Numbered from the stretch's first letter, positions 32,820 through 41,759 are shown. The stretch: 64,000 nucleotides of DNA from Streptomyces sp. NBC_01233 (GCF_035989305.1 NZ_CP108514.1:806001-870000); one strand, 5' to 3'. A program made the numbers and translations. Notes: a model not told the origin generated them from the sequence alone.

Positions 32820-34898
32820 ATGACGATCCTTCCCGCCGATGAGGCGTTGTCCAGCCTGTCCGCCCTGTCCGGCCTGTCCAGCCGCGCCGACTACCGTGCC
32901 GCGCTCCGGCAGTTGCGCGAGGCGTCCCACGCCTACTACGGCGGTGAGAACACCTCGCTGGACGACGCCACTTACGACCGGCTGCGCCTTTCCGTGCTCG
33001 GCTGGGAGGCGGAGCACCCGGACGAGGTCGCCCAGGACTCCCCGACCGGCCTGGTCGGTGACGGTGCAGCCCCGGTCGGCGACATAGCGCACACCACGCG
33101 GCTGCTGAGCCTCGACAACGTCTTCGACCCGGCCGGCCTGGTCGCCTGGGAGGCCTCGCTCCAGCGCCGCCTGGGACACGCATCCGCGGGCGGGTTCACG
33201 GTCGAGCCGAAGATGGACGGAGCGGCCGTCGCCGCCCGCTACCGCGCCGGGCGGCTGGAGCAGATCATCACCCGCGGCAACGGCACGCACGGCGAGGACG
33301 TCAGCCACGTCATCGGCACCATCGAGGGCCTGCCCGGCCAACTGCCCGTGCCGGCCACGTTCGAGGTGCGCGGCGAGGTCCTGTTCACGCAGGCGCAGTT
33401 CGAGACCGCGAACGAGGTCCGCACCGCACACGGCGCGCAGGTCTTCGCGAACCCGCGCAACGGCACGGCCGGCACCCTGCGCGCGAAGGACCGCCCCTAC
33501 CGGCTCGCGATGACGTTCTGGGCGTACGGGGCGGTCGAGCTCGACGGCGTCGCCTTCGTCCCCTCCGGGGCCACGCACGCCGAGGTCCTCGCCGCCGTCG
33601 CCGAGGCCGGTGTGCAGACCACGGCCGGCACGCCGGCCGGTCTGCACGTGGTCGCGACCCTCGCCGAGGCCCAGCAGAAGGTCGACGAGATCGCCGCGCT
33701 GCGCCCCGGCCTGCCGTTCGGCATCGACGGGGTCGTGATCAAGGCGAACGACGCGGCCGAGCAGGCCGCGGCCGGGTTCGGCAGCAGGTTCCCCTACTGG
33801 GCGATCGCCTTCAAGCTCCCGGCGGTCGAGCGGCAGACGGTGCTGAAGGACGTGGTCTGGGACGTGGGCCGGACCGGCGTGCTGGCCCCGACGGCCGTCC
33901 TCGAACCGGTGGACATCGACGGATCCACCGTCACCCGGGCCACCCTGCACAACCCCGCGGACATCCGCCGCCGTGACCTCCACATCGGCGACACCGTGAC
34001 GGTCTACAAGGCGGGCGACATCATCCCGCGCGTCCAGGCAGCCGTCATCGGCCACCGCCCGGCCGGGGCGCAGGAGGTGCCGCTGCCCACCGCCTGTCCG
34101 AACTGCGGTGAGGAGATCAACAAGGAACAGGAGCGGTGGCGCTGCGCGAAGGGCACCGGGTGCGCGCTGCCCGCGCTGATCGAGTACGCCGCCGGACGCG
34201 ACATGCTCGACATCGACGGTCTGGGCAGAACGTACGTCAACGCCCTGATCGAGTCCGGTGACGTCACCGACGTCGCCGACCTGTTCTCCCTGACCGAGGA
34301 CCAGCTCACCGCCGCCTCCGGGAGTGCCAAGCGCGGAGCGAAGCTGGCCGAGCAGATCGCGGCGGCCAAGTCCCGCCCGCTCAGCCGCGTCTTCTGCGCC
34401 CTGGGCGTGCTCGGCACCGGGCGCAGCATGTCCCGGCGCATCGCCGCGCACTTCGGCACGATGGACGCCATCCGGCAGGCCGATGGCTGCGAGATGCAGG
34501 AAGTCGAAGGCATCGGGCCTGAGAAGGCCCCGGTCGTCGTCGAGCAGGTCGCCTCGCTGGCCGTGGTCATCGACAAACTGGGCGCGGCCGGAGTCAACAT
34601 GACGGAGCCGCAGCAGCCCCGGGCGGCCGTGGAGGGCCCGTTGGCGGGCAAGACCGTCGTCGTCACCGGCAAGATGAGCGGACCGCTGGAGAACATGGGG
34701 CGCTCGGAGATGAACACGCTGGTCGAGAAGGCCGGTGGCAAGGCGGGCAGCAGCGTCAACTCCAAGACGGCCTACCTCGTCTGCGCGCCGTCCGCGAGCG
34801 GGAAGCCGAGCTCCAAGGCCGTCAAGGCGGCGGAGCTGGGGGTCACGGTCCTCACCCCGGAGGAGTTCGCCGAGCTCGTCTCCGACTGCCTGGGGTGA
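32820..34898 (+). CDS. ligA: NAD-dependent DNA ligase
   Basis: A 692-residue ligase that seals nicks using NAD+. Domain Ia binds NMN (YYGGENTSLDDATYDRL, about 39-55). The adenylation motif is KMDG with catalytic K131. The OB fold follows at about 330-405, a zinc finger with CPNCGEEINKEQERWRC then CALPA at about 420-455, helix-hairpin-helix repeats (450-600) and a C-terminal BRCT domain (LAGKTVVVTGKMSG, about 610-690). ATG 32820 is preferred over in-frame upstream codons because the NMN domain starts there. The N-terminus differs from the longer LigA I associate with this genus, so this could be a second ligase; a genome search would decide. It is monocistronic. Confidence 0.93.
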   Translation: MTILPADEALSSLSALSGLSSRADYRAALRQLREASHAYYGGENTSLDDATYDRLRLSVLGWEAEHPDEVAQDSPTGLVGDGAAPVGDIAHTTRLLSLDNVFDPAGLVAWEASLQRRLGHASAGGFTVEPKMDGAAVAARYRAGRLEQIITRGNGTHGEDVSHVIGTIEGLPGQLPVPATFEVRGEVLFTQAQFETANEVRTAHGAQVFANPRNGTAGTLRAKDRPYRLAMTFWAYGAVELDGVAFVPSGATHAEVLAAVAEAGVQTTAGTPAGLHVVATLAEAQQKVDEIAALRPGLPFGIDGVVIKANDAAEQAAAGFGSRFPYWAIAFKLPAVERQTVLKDVVWDVGRTGVLAPTAVLEPVDIDGSTVTRATLHNPADIRRRDLHIGDTVTVYKAGDIIPRVQAAVIGHRPAGAQEVPLPTACPNCGEEINKEQERWRCAKGTGCALPALIEYAAGRDMLDIDGLGRTYVNALIESGDVTDVADLFSLTEDQLTAASGSAKRGAKLAEQIAAAKSRPLSRVFCALGVLGTGRSMSRRIAAHFGTMDAIRQADGCEMQEVEGIGPEKAPVVVEQVASLAVVIDKLGAAGVNMTEPQQPRAAVEGPLAGKTVVVTGKMSGPLENMGRSEMNTLVEKAGGKAGSSVNSKTAYLVCAPSASGKPSSKAVKAAELGVTVLTPEEFAELVSDCLG

Positions 34899-34923
34899 CC
34901 GGGAGGGCTCTGCTCCCACAGGG

Positions 34924-34947
34924 CCGGCGCGGCAGCAGCCGCGCCGG
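34924..34947. terminator. terminator after ligA
   Basis: CCGGCGCGGC (34924-34933), AGCA loop, GCCGCGCCGG (34938-34947): ten perfect base pairs between two convergent genes. Confidence 0.8.
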
Positions 34948-34952
34948 GGCCG

Positions 34953-35435
34953 TCAGTACACCAGCTTGTAGCTCACGTCCTTGGGGACCGGGGCCGGGGC
35001 GGTGTCCGTGTAGAGCAGCCGGATCTTGGTGAAGCGCCGGAGGTCGGGACGGTCCGGCCAGGGCTCCGGGCCGCTCAGGGTCACCGTCACCGGGTAGGAC
35101 TGGAAGCGGCCCGCCGCGCAGTAGGGCTTGCAGTCGTTCACCATGTCGGTGCCCGTGGCCGTCGCGGTCTGCGGCCCCCAGGTCTCCCAGCGGAGCCGTA
35201 CGAGGCGGTTGTTGCCGTCGCCGCAGGCCAGCAGGTACTCCTCGGGGCGTACCTGGGCCTTCGAGAAGCAGTCGACGACCACGACCGGATCCGGCGTCGG
35301 AGCCGGCAGGGCCCGGGGCTGCGCGGAGGCCGGTACGGTGCCTGCTGCGAGGGCCGCGGCCGCACAGAGCAGAGTGGCGGTCCGCACCCTGGTCCAGGGG
35401 CCACGGACGCGTCGGCCGTCTCCTGATGCGTCCAC
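34953..35435 (-). CDS. small secreted protein of unknown function
   Basis: A 160-residue protein from GTG 35435, which has AAGGAGG five bases upstream, a decisive site; an ATG at 35480 is weaker. A signal peptide (RTATLLCAAAALAAGTVPASA) ends at about residue 38. The mature domain has four cysteines (VDCFSK, LACGD, NDCKPYC), likely two disulfides, and a VTVTLSG strand. I recognise no family. It faces the relic sensor kinase across a 197-bp divergent region. Confidence 0.75.
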   Translation of the reverse strand: MDASGDGRRVRGPWTRVRTATLLCAAAALAAGTVPASAQPRALPAPTPDPVVVVDCFSKAQVRPEEYLLACGDGNNRLVRLRWETWGPQTATATGTDMVNDCKPYCAAGRFQSYPVTVTLSGPEPWPDRPDLRRFTKIRLLYTDTAPAPVPKDVSYKLVY

Positions 35436-35632
35436 GACGTCCTCCTTGCCCGTCGGTCCCAGCGTCGGCGCTGAGATCATGCCCAGCTTCCCCCATCCGG
35501 GCGAGCCTCGCATCCGCAGGGCCCGGGGGCGGGAGGGTTCCCGGGCCGGGTACGCGTACTACCCGGGGAGTACGTCTGAAACGCTACGCCGGGGTGACGC
35601 GGGTGAGGGCGGGTGCGGTCTAGCGCGGCCGT

Positions 35633-36518
35633 ATGGACGAGCTGCGCGAGCGCCCGGGTCCCCCGTGGCGGAGGTGGGTGGAGCGGACCGGGCGGGGCCC
35701 GGCCTGGCGCTCCGCGCTGCTCGTCGCCGTCTTCGCGCAGGTCGGCGCCGGGTGGGCCGCGCACGCGCAGAGCGGGCGGGTGGCTCTGGACGGCTTCGCG
35801 CGGCTCCTGCTGCTGCTCGGGCCCGCCCTCCTCGTGGCACGGCACCGCCATCCTGTGGCCGTGGTGTACGCGGTCAGCGTGGTCACCCTGGTCTATGTCG
35901 GCGCCGGTTACCCCTACGGCCCCGTCTTCCTCAGCCTGGCCGTGGCCTGCTTCGCCGCCGTCGTCGCCGGCCGTCGCCGGGCGGCCTGGGGCGCCGTCGG
36001 CCTGCTCTGGGCCGGCCACCTGCTGATCGGCCACTGGCTGTACCCGGTGGCTCCCGCCCGCCGGGGACGGGCCGGCGCCCTGGTCGCAGGAGGTGGCCGT
36101 CACCGCGTGGGTCCTCGCGATCCTCGCCGTCTCCGAGCTGGTCCGCCTGCGCCGGGAGCAGTGGGCCCGTGAGCGGGCCGAGCGGCGGGCGGCCGAGAGA
36201 CGACGGGTGGACGAGGAGCGGCTGCGGATCGCCCGTGAACTGCACGACGTCCTCGCCCACAGCATCTCGGTGATCAATGTCCAGGCGGGCGTCGGGCTGG
36301 CCCTGCTCGACTCCGATCCCGAGCAGGCCCGTACGGCGCTGACCACCATCAAGGCGGCGAGCAAGGAGGCCCTGGGCGAGGTCCGGCAGGTCCTCGACAC
36401 CCTGCGCGCCCCCGGCGAGGCACCGCGCACCCCCGCGCCGGGCCTCGACGAGTACTGGCGGCGGCTGTCCGTACTGGACGAGCAGTTCGGCCGCTCCCTC
36501 GAGGACGGCCCCGCCTGA
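35633..36518 (+). pseudogene. decayed two-component sensor histidine kinase (frameshifted, lacks ATPase domain)
   Basis: Reading from ATG 35633 gives about 145 residues with four to five membrane helices of a NarL-type sensor kinase. The frame is then lost around 36063: after WLYPVAPARR it turns into arginine-rich noise, while the +1 frame continues GPAPWSQEVAVTAWVLAILAV. One extra G in the CCGGGGACGGG stretch explains it. The second part (to 36518) has the HisKA_3 dimerisation helix with the phosphoacceptor His in RIARELHDVLAHSISV. It then stops after LDEQFGRSLEDG, before any HATPase_c domain, and no response regulator follows. It cannot be a working kinase unless the frameshift is a base-calling error, and even then it lacks the ATPase. 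Confidence 0.85.
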
Positions 36519-36528
36519 ACGCACGGAG

Positions 36529-36572
36529 CGGGTGGTGGCGGGATCACCTCCGGGTGATCCCGCCACCACCCG
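36529..36572. terminator. terminator between two decayed genes
   Basis: A 20-bp perfect stem (36529-36548 with 36553-36572) with a TCCG tetraloop. It lies between the truncated kinase and the ADP-ribosyltransferase relic and is undamaged, which suggests the region was an ordinary convergent pair before decay. Confidence 0.92.
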
Positions 36573-36596
36573 GAAGTGCCCGGCCGGTCCTCGGCC

Positions 36597-37060
36597 TCAG
36601 CTGCTGAGCGCCGGCTCGTCGGCGGTGCGGAAGGGGGCGAAGCCCCGGTTGTCCTTGCAGCCGGGGTTCTCGTAGGTGTTGACCTTGGTCACCGGGTCGG
36701 TGCTGAGCAGGCGGATCTTGCAGGCCTGCTTGATGAACCGTCCCTCGACCCCGCCGGGGAAGTCGATCTCCTTGTTCCACAGGTACGGCGATTCGTATGG
36801 GTTGGCCCAGGCGGTGGAGTTCACGTCGATGCCGACCGGGGCCTCGATCTCGTAGACCCATCCCGTCTTGGCCGTGCCGTAGGCGGCGTTGATCGCCGCG
36901 CGGGGTGGAGCCCGCCCTGAAGAGCTCCTCGACGTTCTCGCGGGTGTCACCGCGCCACAGGGTGTCGTCGTCGACGCGCCACTGCCAGTCCTCGGCCCGC
37001 GCCACGGCCTCGACGGCGTAGGCGATGAACGGGTTGGTTCTGCAGGGCGGCCTTCAGCAT
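36597..37060 (-). pseudogene. relic of a Scabin/pierisin-like ADP-ribosyltransferase
   Basis: Three frames must be joined. ATG 37060 reads MLKAALQ. The next frame, from about 37040, reads TNPFIAYAVEAVARAEDW then LWRGDTRENVEELFRAGS, the RGD(S/T)R-type start of pierisin-family toxins. A third frame, from about 36900, reads AAINAAYGTAKTGWVYEIEAPVGIDVN then LWNKEIDFPGGV and ends CKIRLLSTDP...EPALSS. Compared with Scabin-like enzymes, the segment holding the conserved STS motif is missing at the second frame change, and the Q-x-E of the catalytic loop reads N-K-E, keeping the Glu but not the Gln. Family members transfer ADP-ribose to guanine in DNA. This copy is broken by two frameshifts and a deletion. 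Confidence 0.75.
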
Positions 37061-37142
37061 GACGAGTGCCCATCAGTCGATCAACATGACGGCCCCTTTA
37101 CGGCGACATGTCGCAGCACGGATCGAGGGTGGCGAAAGGTGA

Positions 37143-38171
37143 TCACCCGGACGAGTGGGGCGGGCGGAGCGGCGCGGACCGCTCCTCGGAGGATGCGGCG
37201 AGGACGGACTCGGCGACGGCGGTGCGGGCGTAGAGCACGGAGCGGCCGGCCCGGTGCGCGCTGACGAATCCCGCGGCGCGCAGCGCGGTGAGGTACTGGG
37301 AGACCCCGGCCGCCGAGAGTCCGGTGCGCCGGGCCAGTTCGGTGGTGGACGCCGGGGACTCCAGCTCGGTCAGCAGCAGGGTCCGGGAGCGGCCGAGGAC
37401 GGCGGCCAGGGCCTCGGTCCGGGTGGCGGGCCGGGGTTCCCACAGTGCACCCGTGCCGCGCGCCGGATAGGCGAGCTGAGGCGGTTCGGGCGGCGTCACG
37501 CGGGTGAACGGGACCGGCCCGGTGAAGGCGGAGGGAATGAGCAGCAGCCCCGCGCCCGCCGTCCCGCGGGACAGGGGCCGGTGCCGGCGGGCCAGCCGCA
37601 GCGCGTTGTCGTCCCAGCTCACCGACGGGTGCAGATCGTTGAAGAGACGGCCCGCGCCGTGCTCGGCGACCTGCCGGGCCCGGTGGAAGACGTCGGCGTC
37701 GAGAACCGCGCGGATCCGCGCCCAGTAAGGCGCAAGCGCCAGCTCCCAGTAGGCCTCGATCTCCTCGGCGACCCGCTCCAGGCGGGCCTGCGGTTCGGCG
37801 TACAGGCTCCGTGTCCGGGGGCCGAGCGCCCCCTGCTCGCGCCGCAGGCGGTCGAGGTCCCGGCGCACTTGGGCGGTGGGAGAGGCCCGGATCCCGGCCA
37901 GTTCCTCCGTCAGCGCGGGAGCCGGCCCCGTGGGTGCCGGATTGAGGAAGTCGGGAACGTACCCCGAGGGCGGGATCAGTTCGGCCAGCCAGCCCCGGTC
38001 GAGGCCGGCGGCCGCCAGCCGTGGCCGTACCTGCTCCGTCCAGGGCCGGTGCACGGGGGACGCGGCACCGGAGCGCAGCAGCCGGAAGCTCGGGCCGACC
38101 TCCCACATCGGCGAGACGGCGAACCGCATCTGCGCCAGATCGCTCACCGAGAACGTCAGCTCCGCCAGCAC
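37143..38171 (-). CDS. ArsR-type winged-helix regulator with N-terminal DUF5937-like domain
   Basis: A 342-residue regulator. Unlike small ArsR proteins, the DNA-binding domain is C-terminal (about 255-325): ALAAVLGRSRTLLLTELESPASTTELARRTGLSAAGVSQYLTALRAAGFV, then RAGRSVLYARTAVAESVL. The about 240-residue N-terminal part begins LTFSVSDLAQMRFAVSPMWE, the start typical of DUF5937 regulators in Streptomyces, and probably senses a ligand. It lies head to head with an aldo/keto reductase, 77 bp apart, so it probably controls that gene and itself. Confidence 0.85.
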   Translation of the reverse strand: MLAELTFSVSDLAQMRFAVSPMWEVGPSFRLLRSGAASPVHRPWTEQVRPRLAAAGLDRGWLAELIPPSGYVPDFLNPAPTGPAPALTEELAGIRASPTAQVRRDLDRLRREQGALGPRTRSLYAEPQARLERVAEEIEAYWELALAPYWARIRAVLDADVFHRARQVAEHGAGRLFNDLHPSVSWDDNALRLARRHRPLSRGTAGAGLLLIPSAFTGPVPFTRVTPPEPPQLAYPARGTGALWEPRPATRTEALAAVLGRSRTLLLTELESPASTTELARRTGLSAAGVSQYLTALRAAGFVSAHRAGRSVLYARTAVAESVLAASSEERSAPLRPPHSSG

Positions 38172-38248
38172 GGTCCGGCCCTCCCCGAGGATTCACACAT
38201 GTCCTAATCAATGGCCCGGCAGCATACACAGCGGAGATCATCCGGGGC

Positions 38249-39157
38249 ATGACCTCGCAGACGATGACCGCGGCGGCCGCGGGTACCTGGACACTCGGCG
38301 ACCTGGAGATCAACCGGATCGGCTTCGGCGCGATGCGTCTGGCGCAGAGCGGCGAGGCGTTCGCGGACGATGCCGTGCCCGGCGACCGGGGCCGGGCGAT
38401 CCGCGTGCTGCGCCGGGCCGTTGAGCTCGGGGTGAACCACATCGACACCGCCGCGTTCTACTTCTCACCGCTGCGCTCCGCCAACGAACTGATCAGCCGG
38501 GCGCTGGCCCCCTACCCGGAGGACCTCGTGATCGCCACCAAGGTCGGGCCGGGCCGGGACCCGTCCGGCGCGTGGATTCCCCATGCCACCGCCCGACAGC
38601 TGCGCGGCCAGGTCGAGGAGAACCTGCGCCAGCTGGGCCGCGACCACCTCGACGTGGTCAACCTGCGCGTCGTCGGATCCGATTCCATCGCCGAGCGCTT
38701 CGGAGCACTCGCCGAGCTGCGCGAGGCGGGGCTCATCCGCCACCTGGGCATCTCCAACGTCACCCCCGAACACCTCGACGAGGCGCGGGCCATCGCGCCG
38801 GTCGTGTGCGTGCAGAACATGTACGGCATCGGGGTACGGCCCGAGCACGACGCGTTCCTGCGCACCTGCGGCGACCTGGGAGTCGCGTTCGTCCCCTTCT
38901 ACTCCATCGCCGGCGACGGGCGGCAGGCGGGAGCGAGCGGCGCCGAGCACGAGGAGGTGCTCGCCGTCTCACGGGCACACGGCGCGAGCCCGGCGCAGGT
39001 GCGGCTGGCGTGGACCCTGCAGCGAGGACCGCACGTGCTGGCCATCCCCGGTACCGGCGATCCGGACCACCTGGAGGCGAACGCGGCCGCGGGCGCCCTG
39101 CGCCTGACCGCGGACGACCTGGCCGCCCTGGACTCCCTCCACCGGCGAGGGGCGTGA
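38249..39157 (+). CDS. aldo/keto reductase
   Basis: A 302-residue NADPH-dependent reductase. It has the barrel start IGFGAMRLAQSG, the catalytic DTAAFYFSPLRSANE (Tyr at about 72), the Lys in ATKVGPGRD, a His replaced by the unusual VVNLRVVGSD strand end (most relatives have LHR), QNMYGIGVR, and cofactor site IPGTGDPDHLEAN. The start at 38249 follows a GGGG stretch and avoids a 76-residue basic extension. Divergent from the ArsR-type regulator. It may be followed by a weak hairpin at 39278-39294. Confidence 0.88.
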   Translation: MTSQTMTAAAAGTWTLGDLEINRIGFGAMRLAQSGEAFADDAVPGDRGRAIRVLRRAVELGVNHIDTAAFYFSPLRSANELISRALAPYPEDLVIATKVGPGRDPSGAWIPHATARQLRGQVEENLRQLGRDHLDVVNLRVVGSDSIAERFGALAELREAGLIRHLGISNVTPEHLDEARAIAPVVCVQNMYGIGVRPEHDAFLRTCGDLGVAFVPFYSIAGDGRQAGASGAEHEEVLAVSRAHGASPAQVRLAWTLQRGPHVLAIPGTGDPDHLEANAAAGALRLTADDLAALDSLHRRGA

Positions 39158-39277
39158 GCCGGTCGGCCGCGCCGCTCGAGCGGGGCCACCGCGGACGGGC
39201 CGGATCGCCGAGGCCGGGCGTGCGCCGGGACGTCTCCTCGGGCGCCGAAGGCGGCGGGGGGCGGAGGGCCGGGCCAT

Positions 39278-39294
39278 AGGGCGTTCGGCGCCCT
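39278..39294. terminator. weak terminator hairpin
   Basis: AGGGCG-TTCGG-CGCCCT, six base pairs, between the convergent aldo/keto reductase and a small minus-strand gene. Confidence 0.4.
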
Positions 39295-39351
39295 GCGGGG
39301 ATCCCCCGACACCCACCCGACCCCGCCGGAACCTGCGGGACCGGTGTCAGT

Positions 39352-39600
39352 TCACGGGAGGTCCTCGGTCGGCGGGTCGGCCTCGTACACGTGGGGGGTG
39401 TCCGCGTCCCACTCCACCAGCTCGGTGCCGCCGAGGACCACGTCGTCGGGGTCCGGCATGCCGGCCCGCCGCAGGAACTCGATGACATCCTCGTCCGAGT
39501 GGGCCAGACCGAGGGACCGCTCTCCGCTCGCGGTCCGCAGGGTCACCTGCCGGCCTCCCGACGGGAAGATCCGGTGAACGACGACGGGCGCATGACGCAT
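39352..39600 (-). CDS. small hypothetical protein
   Basis: An 82-residue, acidic, probably cytoplasmic protein starting MRHAPVVVHRIFPSGGRQV. It contains LGLAHSDEDVIEFLRRAGMPDPDDVV and ends in an acidic tail. Strong third-position GC bias supports coding. I recognise no domain. It lies 44 bp downstream of another unknown gene on the same strand and is likely cotranscribed with it. Confidence 0.6.
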   Translation of the reverse strand: MRHAPVVVHRIFPSGGRQVTLRTASGERSLGLAHSDEDVIEFLRRAGMPDPDDVVLGGTELVEWDADTPHVYEADPPTEDLP

Positions 39601-39644
39601 ATCCACAGCCTCGCCCCCTCGGCCCGGCCCGGCACCCCGGGGCG

Positions 39645-40151
39645 TCAAGACGTACGGCCGACCGTGGCGGCGCCGTCGGCCGCCGCGGGGACGCGGAACG
39701 TCGAGGGATCGGGGTAGGTCGCCTTCTCGGCCTGCAGGACCTCTTCTATCTCGGTCCTGAAGACGGGCTCGAAGAAGTCGACGGCCAGCAGCAGGCGCAG
39801 CCCCCGCACGGTCGGGTCGAGCAGCGGGCGGGCCATGCGGGCGCCGCCGCCGGAGATGCCGGTGAAACCGGTCCGCGCGGTCGCCGATCTGCCGCCCACG
39901 CGTTCCTCGAAGCCTGCGGTCGCGTAGCCGACGACCAGCGCCAGCTCGGTGAGGAACTTCCTGGTCCCGAGGGCCATCTCCTCGGCGCCCTGCAGTGTCT
40001 GGACGGAGCCGCCGGCGACCTTGAAGTCGTCGCTGTTGCGCTTGAGGCCGCGCGCCTCGTACACGGCGCGCGCCTCCTCGAAGAGCCGCCCCGCCTCGTC
40101 GACCGCCTTCATCGCCGTCACCAGCTGGTCGATGTCGATCTCGCGCTTCAC
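39645..40151 (-). CDS. hypothetical helical protein
   Basis: A 168-residue protein from GTG 40151, which has GGGAGG five bases upstream; ATG 40175 would add eight Gly/Ser-rich residues. The first half is helical (QLVTAMKAVDEAGRLFEEARAVYEARG), the second has a hydrophobic LRLLLAVDFFEPVF stretch that is too short for a confident membrane segment. I do not recognise it. It is probably cotranscribed with the 82-residue gene downstream. Confidence 0.65.
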   Translation of the reverse strand: MKREIDIDQLVTAMKAVDEAGRLFEEARAVYEARGLKRNSDDFKVAGGSVQTLQGAEEMALGTRKFLTELALVVGYATAGFEERVGGRSATARTGFTGISGGGARMARPLLDPTVRGLRLLLAVDFFEPVFRTEIEEVLQAEKATYPDPSTFRVPAAADGAATVGRTS

Positions 40152-40382
40152 GCTGCCTCCCGATCCGGAACCCATGGTGCACAGACCGTAGGAGGCAAAG
40201 CGTCCGCTGCGGAACACCCGTGCGGCGGTCAGATCCGGGGCCTTCCGGAGCCGTCCGGGACTCCTCCCCCGGGGGTGGCTCCAACTCGCCATGCCCTCTT
40301 GTGACTTGAGGCAAGTGTCTCAACAATGCACATGACAACCGAAGGATCTTCGGTCGCATTGTCATCAGAGGGGAACCCCCAC

Positions 40383-41270
40383 ATGAAAAAGCCTCTCGCC
40401 GGTGCCTTACTCTCGCTGCTCCTGATGGGAGCAGCGGTCGCCCCGGCCGTCGCCGCACCCTCGGCACCCACCGCACCGACCGCACCGACCGCACCGACCG
40501 CCCAGGCCGCACCCGCCGCACCCCCGGCGACCGCCGTCGCCGTCAACTTCGCCGGCACCGTGGCCCTCAGCAACTGTTCCGGCTCGGTCGTCCGCGCGCC
40601 CGCCTCCCAGCCGAACGACCCCGCGCTCGTCCTGTCCAACGGGCACTGCCTGGAGACCGGCTTCCCGGCCGCCGGCGAGGTCATCAAGGACCGGCCGTCC
40701 TCGCGCTCCTTCTCGTTGCTCAACTCGTCGGGCTCGAAGGTCGCGACGCTGCGGGCCAGCAAGATCGCGTACGGGACGATGACCGACACGGACGTCTCGA
40801 TCTACCAGCTCACCAAGACCTACGCCCAGATCCAGAGCCAGTACGGCATCACCGCGCTGACCCTGAACGACGTGCGCCCGGCGCAGGGCTCGGCGATCAA
40901 GGTGGTCTCCGGCTACTGGAAGCGGATCTACAGCTGCAACGTGGACGGCTTCGCCTACCTCCTCAAGGAGGGCGACTGGACCTGGAAGGACTCGGTCCGC
41001 TACACCTCGTCCTGCAACACCATCGGCGGCACCTCCGGCTCGCCGGTGATCGACACGACGACCGGCAAGGTCGTCGCCGTCAACAACACGGGCAATGAGG
41101 ACGGTGGGCGCTGCACGGTGAACAACCCGTGCGAGGTCGACCAGAACGGAAACGTGACCGTCCGCCAGGGCATCAACTACGCCCAGGAGACGTACATCAT
41201 CGTCCCGTGCATAGGCCCCGGCAACAAGATCGACCTGAACCGCCCCGGCTGCCTGCTGCCGAAGCCGTAG
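40383..41270 (+). CDS. secreted trypsin-like serine protease
   Basis: A 295-residue exported protease. The signal peptide (KKPLAGALLSLLLMGAAVAPAVA) is followed by an Ala-Pro-Thr repeat (APTAPTAPTAPTA) that may be a linker or propeptide. The catalytic residues are the His of LSNGHC (about 87), the Asp of TDTDVSIYQL (about 138) and the Ser of GGTSGSPV (about 222), in chymotrypsin order. Six or more cysteines suggest disulfides. ATG 40383 has GAGGGGAA upstream. It is monocistronic. Confidence 0.9.
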   Translation: MKKPLAGALLSLLLMGAAVAPAVAAPSAPTAPTAPTAPTAQAAPAAPPATAVAVNFAGTVALSNCSGSVVRAPASQPNDPALVLSNGHCLETGFPAAGEVIKDRPSSRSFSLLNSSGSKVATLRASKIAYGTMTDTDVSIYQLTKTYAQIQSQYGITALTLNDVRPAQGSAIKVVSGYWKRIYSCNVDGFAYLLKEGDWTWKDSVRYTSSCNTIGGTSGSPVIDTTTGKVVAVNNTGNEDGGRCTVNNPCEVDQNGNVTVRQGINYAQETYIIVPCIGPGNKIDLNRPGCLLPKP

Positions 41271-41368
41271 CCGAAGCCGCAGCCGCAGCCGCAGATCCGG
41301 CTCCGCGTACGTCCCCGCCCGACCCGAAAAGCCCCACGGCCGGGCCCCGGGCGGGGATACTCGGACGC

Positions 41369-41743
41369 GTGGAACTGCACATCGATCACCGCTGGTTGCT
41401 GGAGCGGCAGGAGGCGCTGTTCAAGGACGTGGAGGTGGCCGACCACTCCGCCCTGGTCGCCGCCGTCGCCCGGCACCGGGTGAACACGCCCAGTCTGGAA
41501 GTGGACGATCCCGACGCCTACTGGCGTGCGGCCGCCCTGCTCGACGCGATCGTCCTGCTCCGACCGCTCCCCGACTCCAACGAGTACTTCGCCTACGGGG
41601 TCGCCGTCGCGTACATCGAGGCCTCCGGCGAAGCGGTGGAGGCCTCCTACGAGCAGTGGCGCGACCTGATCACCGACGTCCGCATGCTCCGCGTCAGCGT
41701 CTACGACGTGGCCGCGCGGCTCCGCTCCTGGCAGCCCGTGTAA
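41369..41743 (+). CDS. Fic/Doc-like protein (degenerate toxin-family member)
   Basis: A 124-residue protein that resembles the short Fic/Doc toxins of Streptomyces: HIDHRWLLERQE at the start and a C-terminal half RPLPDSNEYFAYGVAVAYIEASGE where Fic proteins have the HPFxDGN(K/R) active site. The His, the Gly and the Lys/Arg of the catalytic loop are not present; only the Pro, Asp and Asn are. AMPylation or phosphorylation activity is therefore doubtful. GTG 41369 follows GGGG. No antitoxin gene lies next to it: upstream is the protease, downstream a convergent unknown gene 16 bp away. Confidence 0.55.
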   Translation: MELHIDHRWLLERQEALFKDVEVADHSALVAAVARHRVNTPSLEVDDPDAYWRAAALLDAIVLLRPLPDSNEYFAYGVAVAYIEASGEAVEASYEQWRDLITDVRMLRVSVYDVAARLRSWQPV

Positions 41744-41759
41744 CCCCTGGGCCGGGCCC

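Noticed and set aside
38172..38248. ACATGT-containing operator between the ArsR-type gene and aldo/keto reductase
   Set aside because: The symmetry is only six bases; I cannot support it as an operator.
40460..40505. Tandem CACCGACCGC repeat as a noncoding repeat
   Set aside because: It encodes the Ala-Pro-Thr repeat behind the signal peptide of the serine protease.
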